The translations under genes were made by a program, and so were the position numbers. Below are positions 8,870 through 17,599 of a stretch of 64,000 bases of DNA, one piece after another. Source of the DNA: Mucilaginibacter mali. Its GTDB lineage: Bacteria; Bacteroidota; Bacteroidia; Sphingobacteriales; Sphingobacteriaceae. The notes under the pieces are model-generated. The model worked only from the letters and a program-made list of their open reading frames with translations, had not been told where the DNA came from and ran no database searches. Location of the stretch: the NCBI RefSeq assembly GCF_013283875.1, contig NZ_CP054139.1:5980098-6044097 (forward strand). The letters run 5' to 3'. Position 1 is the first letter of the stretch; each line of letters starts with the position of its first letter.

Positions 8870-10104
8870 AATTTTATTTTTTTCATAAGCGGCTCCTCGT
8901 CCTTTAGTTTATCGGGAATGACCGTTGGCATCACTTTTTCCACCTGATCCATGATATCGCTCAGCAGGCTGTGATAAAGGATCATCGCAGATGGGATTTT
9001 CTCCGTGATTACGGAATATACACTTACCGGATAATAAGGCACATCGCCCACATTGTTGCGGTTCAGGTCATAGCCATCATATTTATCCCAGTAGTTCCGG
9101 TTAAAAGTATTGAGCATCATGGTGCCGTTGGTGGCTACATCGAAGGAGTTACCGATAAAATTATTACCGGTAAAATCACCGCCGCTGCAACTGGCCTGTA
9201 CACGCGCTGCCCAGCCGTTATCCTGAAAAAGGTTGCGTTTTACTTCAATGCGGGTCGTGCTTTCCATATGCAAGCCGACCGTGTTTTTGACGAAACGATT
9301 GTGTTCGATATAGCTGTCGGTGATCTCTTTCAATAGCAAACCGTAGGAGGAATCTCCCCAGTTATGGAGAAACAGGTTATCCCGCATGACCACCCCTTTG
9401 GAATACATGACGGCTACGCCGGCACCATTATCCTGAAATATGTTTTGGGTATAGGTATCGCGGTGAGAGAACATAAAATGCAGCCCGTACCTTGAATTGC
9501 CGAAAGAGCGGTTTTGGCTAATATGGGAATCCGTCACAAACTCAAAATAGATTCCGTCACGTTGCCCATATACCGTGTTTTTCTCGATGGTCAGGTGGTC
9601 AGACTTCCAGGCATGGATGCCATTGCCGCCGTTTACCTCGTCGCTGACATCACAGTGGATCAGGTTATTGATAACCCGGCATTGGGAAGCATTCTGAAGG
9701 TAAACGCCAAAAGTATTATTTAATAGCCGGTTATTGAAAATGGCAATATTTTTTGCGCCTACGATCTTGATCCCCGCCATATCTGTCATGCTGGCTTTGC
9801 CGACATGCTGCAGCTGCAGGCCGCTGATCGACACACCGTCAGCCTTTACCAGGAGTAACTGGTATTTATTTTCTCCGTCAATCTGAGGGTAGCCTGTGCC
9901 GATCAGGGCCAGTTTTTTATCAATAATAAGCTCATGTTCCCGGTAAAGCCCGGCTTGAATTATTAAGGTGTCTCCTGGCACAGCCTTTGAAATGGCCCGG
10001 TGAAGGCTGTTTGCTCCCGGCACTACGCGAATCTCCGTACAATTGCCTTCCCCAGCGGAAAGCAGCAGTATCCATATCCAAAATATACCGGCAGCGTATT
10101 TCAT
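8866..10104 (-). CDS. nosD: NosD, periplasmic beta-helix maturation protein
   Basis: 412 residues. A signal peptide (about residues 1-22) is followed by repeated parallel beta-helix coils typical of the NosD/CASH family (for example NNRLLNNTFGVYLQNA, HISQNRSFGNSRYGL, MRDNLFLHNWGD). NosD is the periplasmic partner of NosFY in building the copper-sulfide centre of N2O reductase. Its start codon shares a base with the nosL stop (TAATG). The C-terminal 40 residues are hydrophobic then basic and may anchor the protein near the membrane. Confidence 0.93.
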   Translation of the reverse strand: MKYAAGIFWIWILLLSAGEGNCTEIRVVPGANSLHRAISKAVPGDTLIIQAGLYREHELIIDKKLALIGTGYPQIDGENKYQLLLVKADGVSISGLQLQHVGKASMTDMAGIKIVGAKNIAIFNNRLLNNTFGVYLQNASQCRVINNLIHCDVSDEVNGGNGIHAWKSDHLTIEKNTVYGQRDGIYFEFVTDSHISQNRSFGNSRYGLHFMFSHRDTYTQNIFQDNGAGVAVMYSKGVVMRDNLFLHNWGDSSYGLLLKEITDSYIEHNRFVKNTVGLHMESTTRIEVKRNLFQDNGWAARVQASCSGGDFTGNNFIGNSFDVATNGTMMLNTFNRNYWDKYDGYDLNRNNVGDVPYYPVSVYSVITEKIPSAMILYHSLLSDIMDQVEKVMPTVIPDKLKDEEPLMKKIKL

Positions 10105-10529
10105 TATTCAAGGTTTGACAAGGTGAGCAATTTGGTTTCCGTTCCAGCATTAGCAGCAGCGGTCTTATTCATATAAGCGGCGAGATTTCCATTCATCGGC
10201 GAGTGCAGTTTCTCATTACGGATAAAGACCGCCTGGCGGGCATCTAAAAATTGTCCGCCGGGATGATCAAAATCAGCCACGTAGATTTTCATGCCGGGAT
10301 CGTTGACATGTTCCTCCTTTAGGTAATTCAGCAGGCAGCCAAAATCATCAAATTTATAGGCACGGCCCTTACTGGTCAACAGTTCTGCGGTGAATCTTTT
10401 ATCCACAATGGTCATGCGGCAATGCGTGCAGTTGTCATGTCCGTAATTTACCGGCTCAAAGCCGGGCTTGCAGCCTGGCAGCAATAAAACCATCATGGCG
10501 GCCCTGCATAGATTTAATAGCTTTTTCAT
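10104..10529 (-). CDS. nosL: NosL, copper chaperone lipoprotein
   Basis: From ATG at 10529 the product is 141 residues and begins as a lipoprotein signal (MKKLLNLCRAAMMVLLLPGC). It carries the NosL copper-binding segment NCTHCRMTI followed by F.AEL....GRAYKFDDFGC. This start is preferred to one at 10598 because it forms an ATGA overlap with the upstream gene stop (10526-10529) and directly precedes the lipobox. NosL delivers Cu(I) to apo-NosZ in the periplasm. Confidence 0.9.
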   Translation of the reverse strand: MKKLLNLCRAAMMVLLLPGCKPGFEPVNYGHDNCTHCRMTIVDKRFTAELLTSKGRAYKFDDFGCLLNYLKEEHVNDPGMKIYVADFDHPGGQFLDARQAVFIRNEKLHSPMNGNLAAYMNKTAAANAGTETKLLTLSNLE

Positions 10530-11104
10530 GGGGTTACACTTTTTTTCCATTCGTAAATAGTAGCTGCTACCAAGATAACACCTGCGCAGATGTAACACCA
10601 GCCGGCAATGTCAGGCTGCGACAGCACCTCGAAATTCAACAGCTTTTTATAGCCGAACAGTGGGGGTTGATAAGACATCCCCGGAACCTTGATCGGCGCC
10701 GCCGGGTCCAGATTGTGGCCGTAATTGTATTCCCATTTATAAAAATCATAAAAGGAAAAGATGGCGATAAAGGTGAATGCCCCGGCCCACAAATAGTAAC
10801 CAACTTTTTTATTCAGGAAAAGGACCACCATGCCTAACATCATGAAGATCAGCAGCGTAGTCGGCAGAAACACAAACTCCGGAAAATCCCGTTTGTGAAT
10901 CGTGCTCATACCGATATAATGATTCAAGCCGTTGATAATATCGACATCACCTTTTACGTCATTGATCCAGATCTTCATGGATAAACCGCCTGGGTATTGT
11001 GGGGCGCGCAGATCGATTTGCCACATCGGAAATAACCACAGCGACACTAACAGTACGATCACGGCAATGATGCTTATTTTTCCGGATTTAGTTAACTTTT
11101 TCAT
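10526..11104 (-). CDS. NosB-like membrane protein of clade II nos clusters
   Basis: About 192 residues from ATG at 11104, with four hydrophobic segments: one N-terminal, two central (FVFLPTTLLIFMMLGMVVLF and YYLWAGAFTFIAIFSF) and one near the C-terminus. A soluble loop contains WQIDLRAPQYPGGLSM and NGLNHYIGM. Clade II nitrous oxide reductase clusters carry a conserved membrane gene directly after nosZ, usually called nosB, and position and size agree. Its role is unknown; electron delivery or copper supply has been suggested for such genes. A start at 11143 is possible but lacks a clear reason. Confidence 0.7.
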   Translation of the reverse strand: MKKLTKSGKISIIAVIVLLVSLWLFPMWQIDLRAPQYPGGLSMKIWINDVKGDVDIINGLNHYIGMSTIHKRDFPEFVFLPTTLLIFMMLGMVVLFLNKKVGYYLWAGAFTFIAIFSFYDFYKWEYNYGHNLDPAAPIKVPGMSYQPPLFGYKKLLNFEVLSQPDIAGWCYICAGVILVAATIYEWKKSVTP

Positions 11105-11163
11105 TTTCTGGCCTATAAAAAAGGCAATGCCGCAATGCAGCATTGCTTTCTATCTGTGTTAAA

Positions 11164-13143
11164 TTATTTTGCAGCAGTTTCCGGTGCGATAACGCCTGAA
11201 CCAAATTTCAGCGGTACGTTGGCACCTTTAGGCGATACCCTTAAATAACCGGACATTTCCTGATGCAGTGCAGAGCAGAAGTCGGTACAATAGAAAGGAT
11301 AAATACCTTGTTTAACCGGGCTGAATTTGATGCTTTGTGTTTCACCCGGCATGATCAGTAAGTCTACCGAAGGAGAATTCTTGATCGCAAAGCCGTGCGG
11401 GATATCCCAATCCTGCTCCAGGTTGGTTACATGGAAATAAACCTCATCACCTACAAATACGCCCTCGATATTATCCGGTGTTAAGTGTGACCGAATGGCG
11501 GTCATGTAAACATCTACCCGGTTCCCAGTGCGGACTACCTTGGTCTTTTTCTCACCCATCGATACGAACTCGTTATGGTTTTTATTGATGTCAAAATATT
11601 TGACCTGTTTATCCTTAATCATGCTCGCAGGCAAACCCTGGCCATAATGCGGCTCGCCGGTAGTAGGAAAATCCAGTAACAGTTGCATTTTATCTCCCGT
11701 AATGTCATATAACTGGGCAGACTGGCACAGCTCCGGACCTGTCGGCAGATAACGGTCTTTGGTGATCTTATCATAAGCCACCAGGTACTTGCCGGATGGC
11801 TCGCGGGTGTCACCACCAGGAATCATGATGTGACCCACAGAATAATAGGTCGGTGCACGGTCCAGTACCTGCAGGTCGCTGAGCCGCCATTTTACTACCT
11901 CTGAGGAAAGGAACATTGAAGTATAGGCATTGCCTTTACCGTCAAATTCAGTATGCAGCGGGCCTAAACCTGGTTTTTTGACTTCGCCATGCAACGCAGC
12001 TTCGTATTTGATCACCGGTATTCCGTAAAAGTCGCCTTCAAAACTTTTGTTTTTAATCGCAGTCTGGATCTTATCAAACGAGAACACCGGGATCAGGGCA
12101 GCCAGTTTACCACTGCCAACAATATACTCACCGGTAGGATCAACATCTGCGCCATGCGGAGATTTAGGACAAGGGATCATATAGATCATGTCCGGGCAAT
12201 CCTTAGGATCTAATGTCAGCACATCTTTTTCCATGACGGTCGAGGCTTTCTGGGTATTTTCATCAAAAGTATTATGGGCGTAAGAAGCCGGCACGATGTG
12301 GCCTTTACCACTCTTCGCATATTCTTCGGCTTTTTTCCAGTTCACCGCTACAATAAAGTCTTTATCTTTTTGGGAAGCATTCACTTCCAGCATGGTATAG
12401 GCTTGCTCTGTATTGTAGCACGAAAAGAAGAACCAATCATGTGAAGGTCCTTTACCCGCGTGGCTCAGATCCAGGTTCATACCCGGAAGAACGATCTGAA
12501 AAGCGATCTTCATATGGCCGCTGTTCTTATCTACACTGATAAAGGAAGCTGTACTTTTAAAGTTCTTTTTAAAGGAACTGATCGGCACATCGGCGTCCCC
12601 CAATGGTACGGAGAAACGGGTACCGGCGACAACGTATTCAGTATTTTCAGTAGTGAACGGTGAGGAATGGTTACCGGCACTGTTCGGAATCTGGAGGATT
12701 TCCTGGGTACGGAAATTGGTCAGGTCGATCCTGGCTACCCTCGGCGTATTATTTGCATTGGCAAATAACCAGCGACCATCCTGCTTACCGTTAGTCTGCG
12801 ATAATTCCAGGTGGTGCTGGTCATCCCAGTCCACCTTGCCATTGGTCGTGTTCAGCATAGCTTTGGTTTCCTCGCTGTAACCATAACCGTTCTCAGGAAA
12901 TACCGAAAATACGGGAATAGTCTTAATTAACCTGCCGGAAGGCAGACCGTAAACGGTCACATTCCCGCTAAAACCACCGGAAACAAAATTATAGAACTCG
13001 TCATATTTGCCGGGTGCCACGTAGACTCTGGAAGCCGCATCGCCCGACACTACAGAATCGGCTGTTTTCATTTTACAGCTTTGCAGGGATGCCACCGCGG
13101 CAACCGCACAAAGCGTTATCAAGGCTCTTTTCATGATATGCAT
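11164..13143 (-). CDS. nosZ: Nitrous oxide reductase, clade II
   Basis: 659 residues. The N-terminus (KRALITLCAVAAVASLQSC) is a Sec/lipoprotein signal rather than a twin-arginine signal, the mark of clade II NosZ. The central seven-bladed propeller carries His ligands of the CuZ centre (for example DDQHHLEL, LSHAGKGPSHDW, KSPHGAD). The C-terminal cupredoxin domain holds the CuA site: H583 in IPHGFA, then C619, C623, H627 and M630 in YCTDFCSALHQEM. It reduces N2O to N2 in the periplasm or on the membrane face. ATG at 13134 is an equally likely start. No nirK, nirS or nor gene is in the window, so this may be a non-denitrifying N2O reducer. Confidence 0.97.
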   Translation of the reverse strand: MHIMKRALITLCAVAAVASLQSCKMKTADSVVSGDAASRVYVAPGKYDEFYNFVSGGFSGNVTVYGLPSGRLIKTIPVFSVFPENGYGYSEETKAMLNTTNGKVDWDDQHHLELSQTNGKQDGRWLFANANNTPRVARIDLTNFRTQEILQIPNSAGNHSSPFTTENTEYVVAGTRFSVPLGDADVPISSFKKNFKSTASFISVDKNSGHMKIAFQIVLPGMNLDLSHAGKGPSHDWFFFSCYNTEQAYTMLEVNASQKDKDFIVAVNWKKAEEYAKSGKGHIVPASYAHNTFDENTQKASTVMEKDVLTLDPKDCPDMIYMIPCPKSPHGADVDPTGEYIVGSGKLAALIPVFSFDKIQTAIKNKSFEGDFYGIPVIKYEAALHGEVKKPGLGPLHTEFDGKGNAYTSMFLSSEVVKWRLSDLQVLDRAPTYYSVGHIMIPGGDTREPSGKYLVAYDKITKDRYLPTGPELCQSAQLYDITGDKMQLLLDFPTTGEPHYGQGLPASMIKDKQVKYFDINKNHNEFVSMGEKKTKVVRTGNRVDVYMTAIRSHLTPDNIEGVFVGDEVYFHVTNLEQDWDIPHGFAIKNSPSVDLLIMPGETQSIKFSPVKQGIYPFYCTDFCSALHQEMSGYLRVSPKGANVPLKFGSGVIAPETAAK

Positions 13144-13174
13144 TGTATTGTTAAATTATTAGGTGAAAGGGTTG

Positions 13175-13675
13175 CTATTTTTTTCCATCGTTGTTACGCA
13201 TGAACTCCAGGATATGACGGGCATCGTCATCCGTCAAATGCTGGTTCGGCATGCGGACCATACATTTTTCCAGCAGGGCTTGTGCATTTGGGTCCTTGTC
13301 GATCATCTCGTCTGTATTAGTCACGAAATTCATGATCCATTCTGGCTTGCGCCTGTCGGTTACCCCTTTCCAGCCTGGTCCAACCAATTTTTCATCAGTC
13401 AGTTTGTGGCAGCTGCTGCACTTTACATCGAATATGGACTTGCCCTGGCTCACCATGTTCTGATCGAGCGGAGACGTCAGTTTAACATCCGTGAATTTTC
13501 CCAGGCCTTTTTCATTGGCCGTGGATGCCGCAGCCGGCTTGTCGGCTGCCGGTGCCGCCGGGGCGCCGCTGCCGGTTTCATCAGCTGATGCCCCGTTTCC
13601 CGGTCCGCAGCTGAACATGAATAGCGATGTGATCACCGCTATTACTACTGTTGTCAAAGTGAGCTTTCTGTTCAT
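13175..13675 (-). CDS. Mono-heme cytochrome c lipoprotein, first gene of the nos operon
   Basis: About 166 residues from ATG at 13675, with a lipobox (SLFMFSC) at residues 17-23, a low-complexity Ala/Pro/Gly linker, then a class I cytochrome c domain: heme motif CSSCH and the likely axial Met in CMVRMPNQ. It lies 31 bp upstream of nosZ and is probably its electron donor, since a nosR/nosZ-type quinol link is absent. The region 13676-13886 upstream holds a paired TGA-N6-TCA operator and a minus-strand -7 element. The start at 13714 is less likely because the lipoprotein signal begins later. Confidence 0.88.
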   Translation of the reverse strand: MNRKLTLTTVVIAVITSLFMFSCGPGNGASADETGSGAPAAPAADKPAAASTANEKGLGKFTDVKLTSPLDQNMVSQGKSIFDVKCSSCHKLTDEKLVGPGWKGVTDRRKPEWIMNFVTNTDEMIDKDPNAQALLEKCMVRMPNQHLTDDDARHILEFMRNNDGKK

Positions 13676-13786
13676 CATTGTCGTTTTATGAATTGTTATT
13701 GGTAAAGGCTTCACCTTTTAAGCGGTATCACGCAGCTCATTGCAGAACACGGCGCCTAGCGATCAAGACCCATAAATTATTTAAGA

Positions 13787-13882
13787 CAAAAGTGTCCGTA
13801 ATTGATCGGTGGGGACATGACGCAACTCAGTTTTAAACATGATCCTTGTCACTTTCCGGGAAAAATGTTTGGAATAATTTTG
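13787..13882. promoter_or_regulatory. Divergent promoter pair with tandem CRP/FNR-type sites (nos operon / lipoprotein)
   Basis: Palindromes TGA-N6-TCA at 13818-13829 and 13840-13851 are centred exactly 22 bp apart. Rightward, the -7 element TAATTTTG (13875-13882) is 29.5 and 51.5 bp from the two centres. Leftward, CACTTTTG (minus strand, 13794-13787) has the same two distances. One operator pair can therefore serve both directions. Confidence 0.7.
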
Positions 13883-13945
13883 TGGCAGTTCGGAAACTGT
13901 ATCAACAAATAGGTGGCGGCCTTCTCCGCATTAGAATGGTAGCAT

Positions 13946-14410
13946 ATGAAAAGATTATTATTCACATTAGCATTTGGTAGCTTGCTGACCGGCTGTGGGG
14001 ATCATCACCAAACGGCGCAAAAGATCATCGACAGCCCGGTGATCGGTACGAAAGAAAAAATGGGTGAGAATCAACCATTAGCCCTGGATTACGGGCAAAA
14101 ATGGAAGATTGACCAGGCTACGCAAAATAATCTGGTCAACCTGCAAAATACGGTCAGGGCCTTTGATGCTTCGGAAGGTAAGACCATCGAAGATTACCAG
14201 GAGGTCCGGCTCGACCTTGCGGACGGTATTACCAAGATGGTGACGGAATGCCGGATGACCGGCCCGGCCCATGAGGCCCTGCACCATTGGCTAAAAACGT
14301 TTATGAATGACGTGGCGGCACTAAAGCAGGCGAAAACGCTCACTGAAGCGTCGGACCGGTATAAGACCGCAAAGGATCAGCTGGCACTGCATACTTCCTA
14401 TTTTGAATAG
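13946..14410 (+). CDS. Small lipoprotein of unknown function
   Basis: 154 residues with a lipoprotein signal (LAFGSLLTGC, Cys at about 17). The mature part is largely helical and polar, with several His residues (GDHHQTAQ near the N-terminus, HEALHHWLKTF near residue 110). The helical pattern and paired His resemble small periplasmic helical-bundle proteins, but no family could be assigned. It is divergent from the nos operon and shares its operator pair, so it is probably expressed under the same conditions. Confidence 0.75.
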   Translation: MKRLLFTLAFGSLLTGCGDHHQTAQKIIDSPVIGTKEKMGENQPLALDYGQKWKIDQATQNNLVNLQNTVRAFDASEGKTIEDYQEVRLDLADGITKMVTECRMTGPAHEALHHWLKTFMNDVAALKQAKTLTEASDRYKTAKDQLALHTSYFE

Positions 14411-14750
14411 CAAATGTTATACAAACCTGTCAATAATTGGAAACGACCCCGCCGGATGTTCGTAGCGGTTCCGTTCATTTCCTGCAATTCTTTTTTTTCA
14501 ACCGCTTCTGGATTTGCAGCAGAAAAGCTTCGCGCATCTCATCGATATAAACCGTCGGATTTGGTCGTCCATAAATCCGGTCATAAGTGTCGCAAAAGAT
14601 CTCCAGAAAAATGTTAAAACATTTCTCCATAGTTTTTAAAGTACTTCTTTAATTCTTCCTGCCAAAAGCTAGTTGCTTGCCAGCTATAGACAAGTTCGAC
14701 AACGCACATTGGGCTTGCTTACATTCTGAATCCATTGTACGACCACTTTT
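14411..14750. other. Gene-poor stretch between lipoprotein gene and OmpW remnant
   Basis: No long reading frame. The minus strand holds one 51-codon ORF (14475-14630, listed separately). On the plus strand a short open stretch at about 14690-14745 reads THIGLAYILNPLYDHFF, which may be decayed sequence of the OmpW-like gene just downstream. No TGA-N6-TCA operator and no terminator were found. Confidence 0.4.
14475..14630 (-). CDS. Possible 51-residue small protein
   Basis: A complete ORF running from ATG at 14630 to TGA at 14475. It begins MEKCFNIFLEIFCDTYDRIY and ends QKRLKKKNCRK, with an acidic-hydrophobic N-terminal half and a basic C-terminus. There is no competing gene on the other strand. 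It could be a genuine small protein or a leftover of a degraded gene; the neighbouring OmpW remnant makes the second option realistic. No promoter was recognised. Confidence 0.3.
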   Translation of the reverse strand: MEKCFNIFLEIFCDTYDRIYGRPNPTVYIDEMREAFLLQIQKRLKKKNCRK

Positions 14751-15101
14751 TTGCTAACCGGTCATTTGCGTAGTCTCTTTCAAAGGCCCCTGGATCAATT
14801 AGATGCCAGCGCCAATTATACGATCTTTTACAGCCCGGATAAGGGAACGACCGTTCAGCGAATCAAATACCAGGATAAATTCGCTTTCGTAGCACAAGTC
14901 GATGCTGATATCGATATCAGCAAAAAAGTGTTTCTCAATATTGACCTGAAAAAGATTTTCCTGAATACGACAGCGACCGCGGATGCACCGAACCTTACCC
15001 CAGCCAGCGACCCGGAATTAGCCCCTGTCCTACAAAATATTAATGCTGATGTAAAGATCAGGCTCTGGCTGATCGGTATTGATATCGACAGACATTTTTA
15101 G
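14751..15101 (+). pseudogene. OmpW-family porin remnant (C-terminal part)
   Basis: Residues from about 22 onward read like the second half of an OmpW barrel: ANYTIFYSPDKG, then FAFVAQVDADIDISKKVFLN followed by IDLKKIFLNTTATA, and a closing strand VKIRLWLIGIDIDRHF that ends in the aromatic residue typical of outer membrane proteins. The first half (signal peptide and strands 1-4) is missing, and the first 20 residues of the ORF do not fit the family. The closing strand, where OmpW proteins have a glycine-rich G.GYRF, is also altered. I read it as a truncated, inactive copy. Confidence 0.6.
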
Positions 15102-15163
15102 TGTGTTGATGTGATGAAAACCCGCCCATTGGCAGCTTTTTTATGAACCGGCAACGACAAATG

Positions 15164-15228
15164 TGATCAGTGTCACCTTTTTTGCTGACCGGCGTCGTTC
15201 CCCAGTGTAAGCGCAATCCAGACCTTTA
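15164..15228 (+). promoter_or_regulatory. CRP/FNR-type operator and promoter of the exporter operon
   Basis: GTGATCAGTGTCAC (core TGA-N6-TCA at 15164-15175) is a near-perfect palindrome. A -7-like element GACCTTTA begins at 15221, 51.5 bp from the centre, and the MFP gene starts 42 bp further on. Confidence 0.55.
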
Positions 15229-15262
15229 CCGCTGATAGGAAGATGTCCTTATATACTCAATT

Positions 15263-16342
15263 ATGCGCAGAATGTTCCCGTATCTACTTTTACTAAGCCT
15301 ATTTGCCTGCAAGGACCGGCAGGAAAGGATCCATCCGGTCCTTTCTTCCATCTCCGAATCCGTTTATGCTTCCGGTATTTTAAAAAGTGGAGAACAATAC
15401 CAGGCTTTTGCTACGGTCAGCGGCGTGATCCGGAAACGGTTCCTGGAAGTCGGCGATACGGTCAGTAAAGGTGCAGCGATACTATTAATCAGCCGGGAAA
15501 CACAACAGTTAAATAAGGAAAATGCAAAATTGAACGCTGTCTATAACTCGGCAGCAGCAAATCAGGGAAAATTGGAATCCGCCGGTCAGGAAATGGAAAC
15601 GGCGCACAACAAAATGCTGAACGATTCTGTCCTGCTGGTTCGTCAGCGATTGCTGTGGCAGCAGGATATTGGCACCAAAGTGCAGCTGGAGGATCGGGAA
15701 TTGGCGGCCAAACAAAGCCGGACAGCATGGTATGCAGCAACTGTCAATGTGAAAGATCTTAAACGACAGATCAATTTCACTGCCGCCCAAAGCAGGAATA
15801 ACCTGAAGCTGACCCAACAGGTAGAAAAGGAGTTTATCCTGCGGAGCGGTGTTGATGGAAAGGTCTACGCGCTTTACAAGGAGAACGGCGAATCGGTCAA
15901 TCCCCAAACGCCACTGGCCTTGCTTGGACATGATGCCGGGTTCCTTTTGGAAATGCAGGTTGACGAATATGATATCGCCCGTGTTGCCTTTGGGCAACGG
16001 GTCCTGGTGACAATGGATAGCTACAAGGGGATGGTATTTGAGGCCCGGGTGATGAAAATTTACCCGGCCATGAACGACCGCAGTAAGACATTTTTAGTAG
16101 AGGCAGCCTTCATCAGGCCACCCGCAAAATTGTTCCCCAATGCGACGCTCGAAGCGAATATTATTATCCGCACCAAAAAGAATGCGCTGCTTATTCCCCG
16201 GACCTGTTTGGTCAACGATTCTACTGTTTTGATGGCCGATGATAAAACCCGAATCATCAAAACAGGCTTGAGTGATTACAATCAGGTGGAGGTATTATCC
16301 GGACTGGATCAGCATGATGAGCTCAAAAAACCATTGCCGTGA
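15263..16342 (+). CDS. Periplasmic adaptor (membrane fusion) lipoprotein of a MacAB-like exporter
   Basis: 359 residues. The lipobox LSLFAC (Cys at about 16) is followed by a split biotinyl-lipoyl domain (VSGVIRKRFLEVGDTVSKGAA and LRSGVDGKVYALYKENGESV), a long alpha-helical hairpin between them (about residues 75-175) and a beta-barrel domain (LLEMQVDEYDIARVAFGQ). This is the architecture of HlyD/MacA adaptors. Its stop overlaps the GTG start of the permease gene. The three-gene set probably exports a lipopeptide, lipid or drug across the envelope; substrate unknown. Confidence 0.85.
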   Translation: MRRMFPYLLLLSLFACKDRQERIHPVLSSISESVYASGILKSGEQYQAFATVSGVIRKRFLEVGDTVSKGAAILLISRETQQLNKENAKLNAVYNSAAANQGKLESAGQEMETAHNKMLNDSVLLVRQRLLWQQDIGTKVQLEDRELAAKQSRTAWYAATVNVKDLKRQINFTAAQSRNNLKLTQQVEKEFILRSGVDGKVYALYKENGESVNPQTPLALLGHDAGFLLEMQVDEYDIARVAFGQRVLVTMDSYKGMVFEARVMKIYPAMNDRSKTFLVEAAFIRPPAKLFPNATLEANIIIRTKKNALLIPRTCLVNDSTVLMADDKTRIIKTGLSDYNQVEVLSGLDQHDELKKPLP

Positions 16343-17598
16343 GCCTGAAACTGATCACCGAGATCGCCCGCTCCTTATTGCTGGCACGCTGGCGGCAGAC
16401 CCTGGTTGCGGCCATCGGCGTGACCTTTAGCATTACCATGTTTATCGCCCTGCTCAGTTTTATGGGTGGACTCAATAAATTGCTGGACGGATTGGTCGTA
16501 AACCGGACACCGCACATCCGCTTATATAATGATGTGGAGGCGGCAAAACATCAGCCGGTGGAGTTGTCGCCGGAATTCCGGGGTTATCATCATTTTATCA
16601 GTTCAGTCAAACCGGTATCCAAACCGCTGGCAATCCATAACGCACTGCCTGTCATGCATGTATTGGAAAGTGATCCCGGGGTATTAGGCGTTTCGCCCCA
16701 GGTGAGCACTCAGGTGTTTTATAATGTCGGGGCCACTCAGTTGAACGGCCTGGTCAGCGGGATCGATGTACTGCAGGAGAACCGCCTGTTCTCTTTCGGT
16801 GATTATGTGACCGAAGGCCGGTTTATTGACTTGAAAAATACACCTAACAGCATTTTGCTGGGTAAAGGGGTCGCGATCAAAATGCTGGCGCACATCGGTG
16901 ATGTCATCCACATCACCACGGTTACCGGTGAGCAGTTCCCGCTAAAGGTCGCCGGCATATACCAGACCGGCCTGCAGCAGGTCGATGATGAACAAAGCTA
17001 TGTGTCCGTGGCAACAGCCCAAAAGATCATGGGGGAATCCAATAATTATATTACGGATATCGAAGTTAAGCTCAAAGACATCAACCAGGCACCCGGGTTG
17101 GCAGCGGCCTACCGGCAGCGCTTTGAAGTGGACGCCATTGATATTCAGACCGCCAATTCCGAATTCGAGACCGGAAACTTTATCCGGACCCTGATCTCTT
17201 ATTCCGTTGGGGTCACCTTGCTGATCGTTGCCGGTTTTGGGATCTATAACATTTTAAATATGATGATCTATGAAAAGCTGGACACAATTGCCATCCTAAA
17301 AGCTGTCGGATTTTCGAGCAGGGATGTGAACCGCATTTTCAATGTCATTGCCTTAAGCATCGGATTATTCGGCGGGGTATTTGGTTTATTGCTGGGCTAT
17401 GGCCTTTCAGCGATTATCGCCCATATTCCTTTTAATACGACCGCGCTGCCGACGATCAAAACCTATCCGATCGACTTCAACCCAAGGTTTTATCTGATCG
17501 GCGGGGTCTTCTCCATGGTTACCACTTACCTGGCCGGTTATTTCCCATCACGCAAAGCCAGCAGGGTCGATCCGGTCATTATCATCAGGGGGAAATAA
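16339..17598 (+). CDS. ABC transporter permease, FtsX/MacB/LolC-like
   Basis: 419 residues starting at a GTG that overlaps the upstream stop (GTGA at 16339-16342). One N-terminal transmembrane helix is followed by a large periplasmic MacB-PCD-like domain (residues about 45-260) and three C-terminal helices with the FtsX motif YEKLDTIAILKAVGFSSRDV. This layout matches the MacB/LolC permease family. It pairs with the ATPase encoded one base downstream. Confidence 0.88.
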   Translation: MSLKLITEIARSLLLARWRQTLVAAIGVTFSITMFIALLSFMGGLNKLLDGLVVNRTPHIRLYNDVEAAKHQPVELSPEFRGYHHFISSVKPVSKPLAIHNALPVMHVLESDPGVLGVSPQVSTQVFYNVGATQLNGLVSGIDVLQENRLFSFGDYVTEGRFIDLKNTPNSILLGKGVAIKMLAHIGDVIHITTVTGEQFPLKVAGIYQTGLQQVDDEQSYVSVATAQKIMGESNNYITDIEVKLKDINQAPGLAAAYRQRFEVDAIDIQTANSEFETGNFIRTLISYSVGVTLLIVAGFGIYNILNMMIYEKLDTIAILKAVGFSSRDVNRIFNVIALSIGLFGGVFGLLLGYGLSAIIAHIPFNTTALPTIKTYPIDFNPRFYLIGGVFSMVTTYLAGYFPSRKASRVDPVIIIRGK

Positions 17599-17599
17599 A

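Noticed and set aside
14414..14617. 67-codon plus-strand ORF after the lipoprotein gene
   Set aside because: Composition is not protein-like and the opposite strand holds a more plausible ORF.
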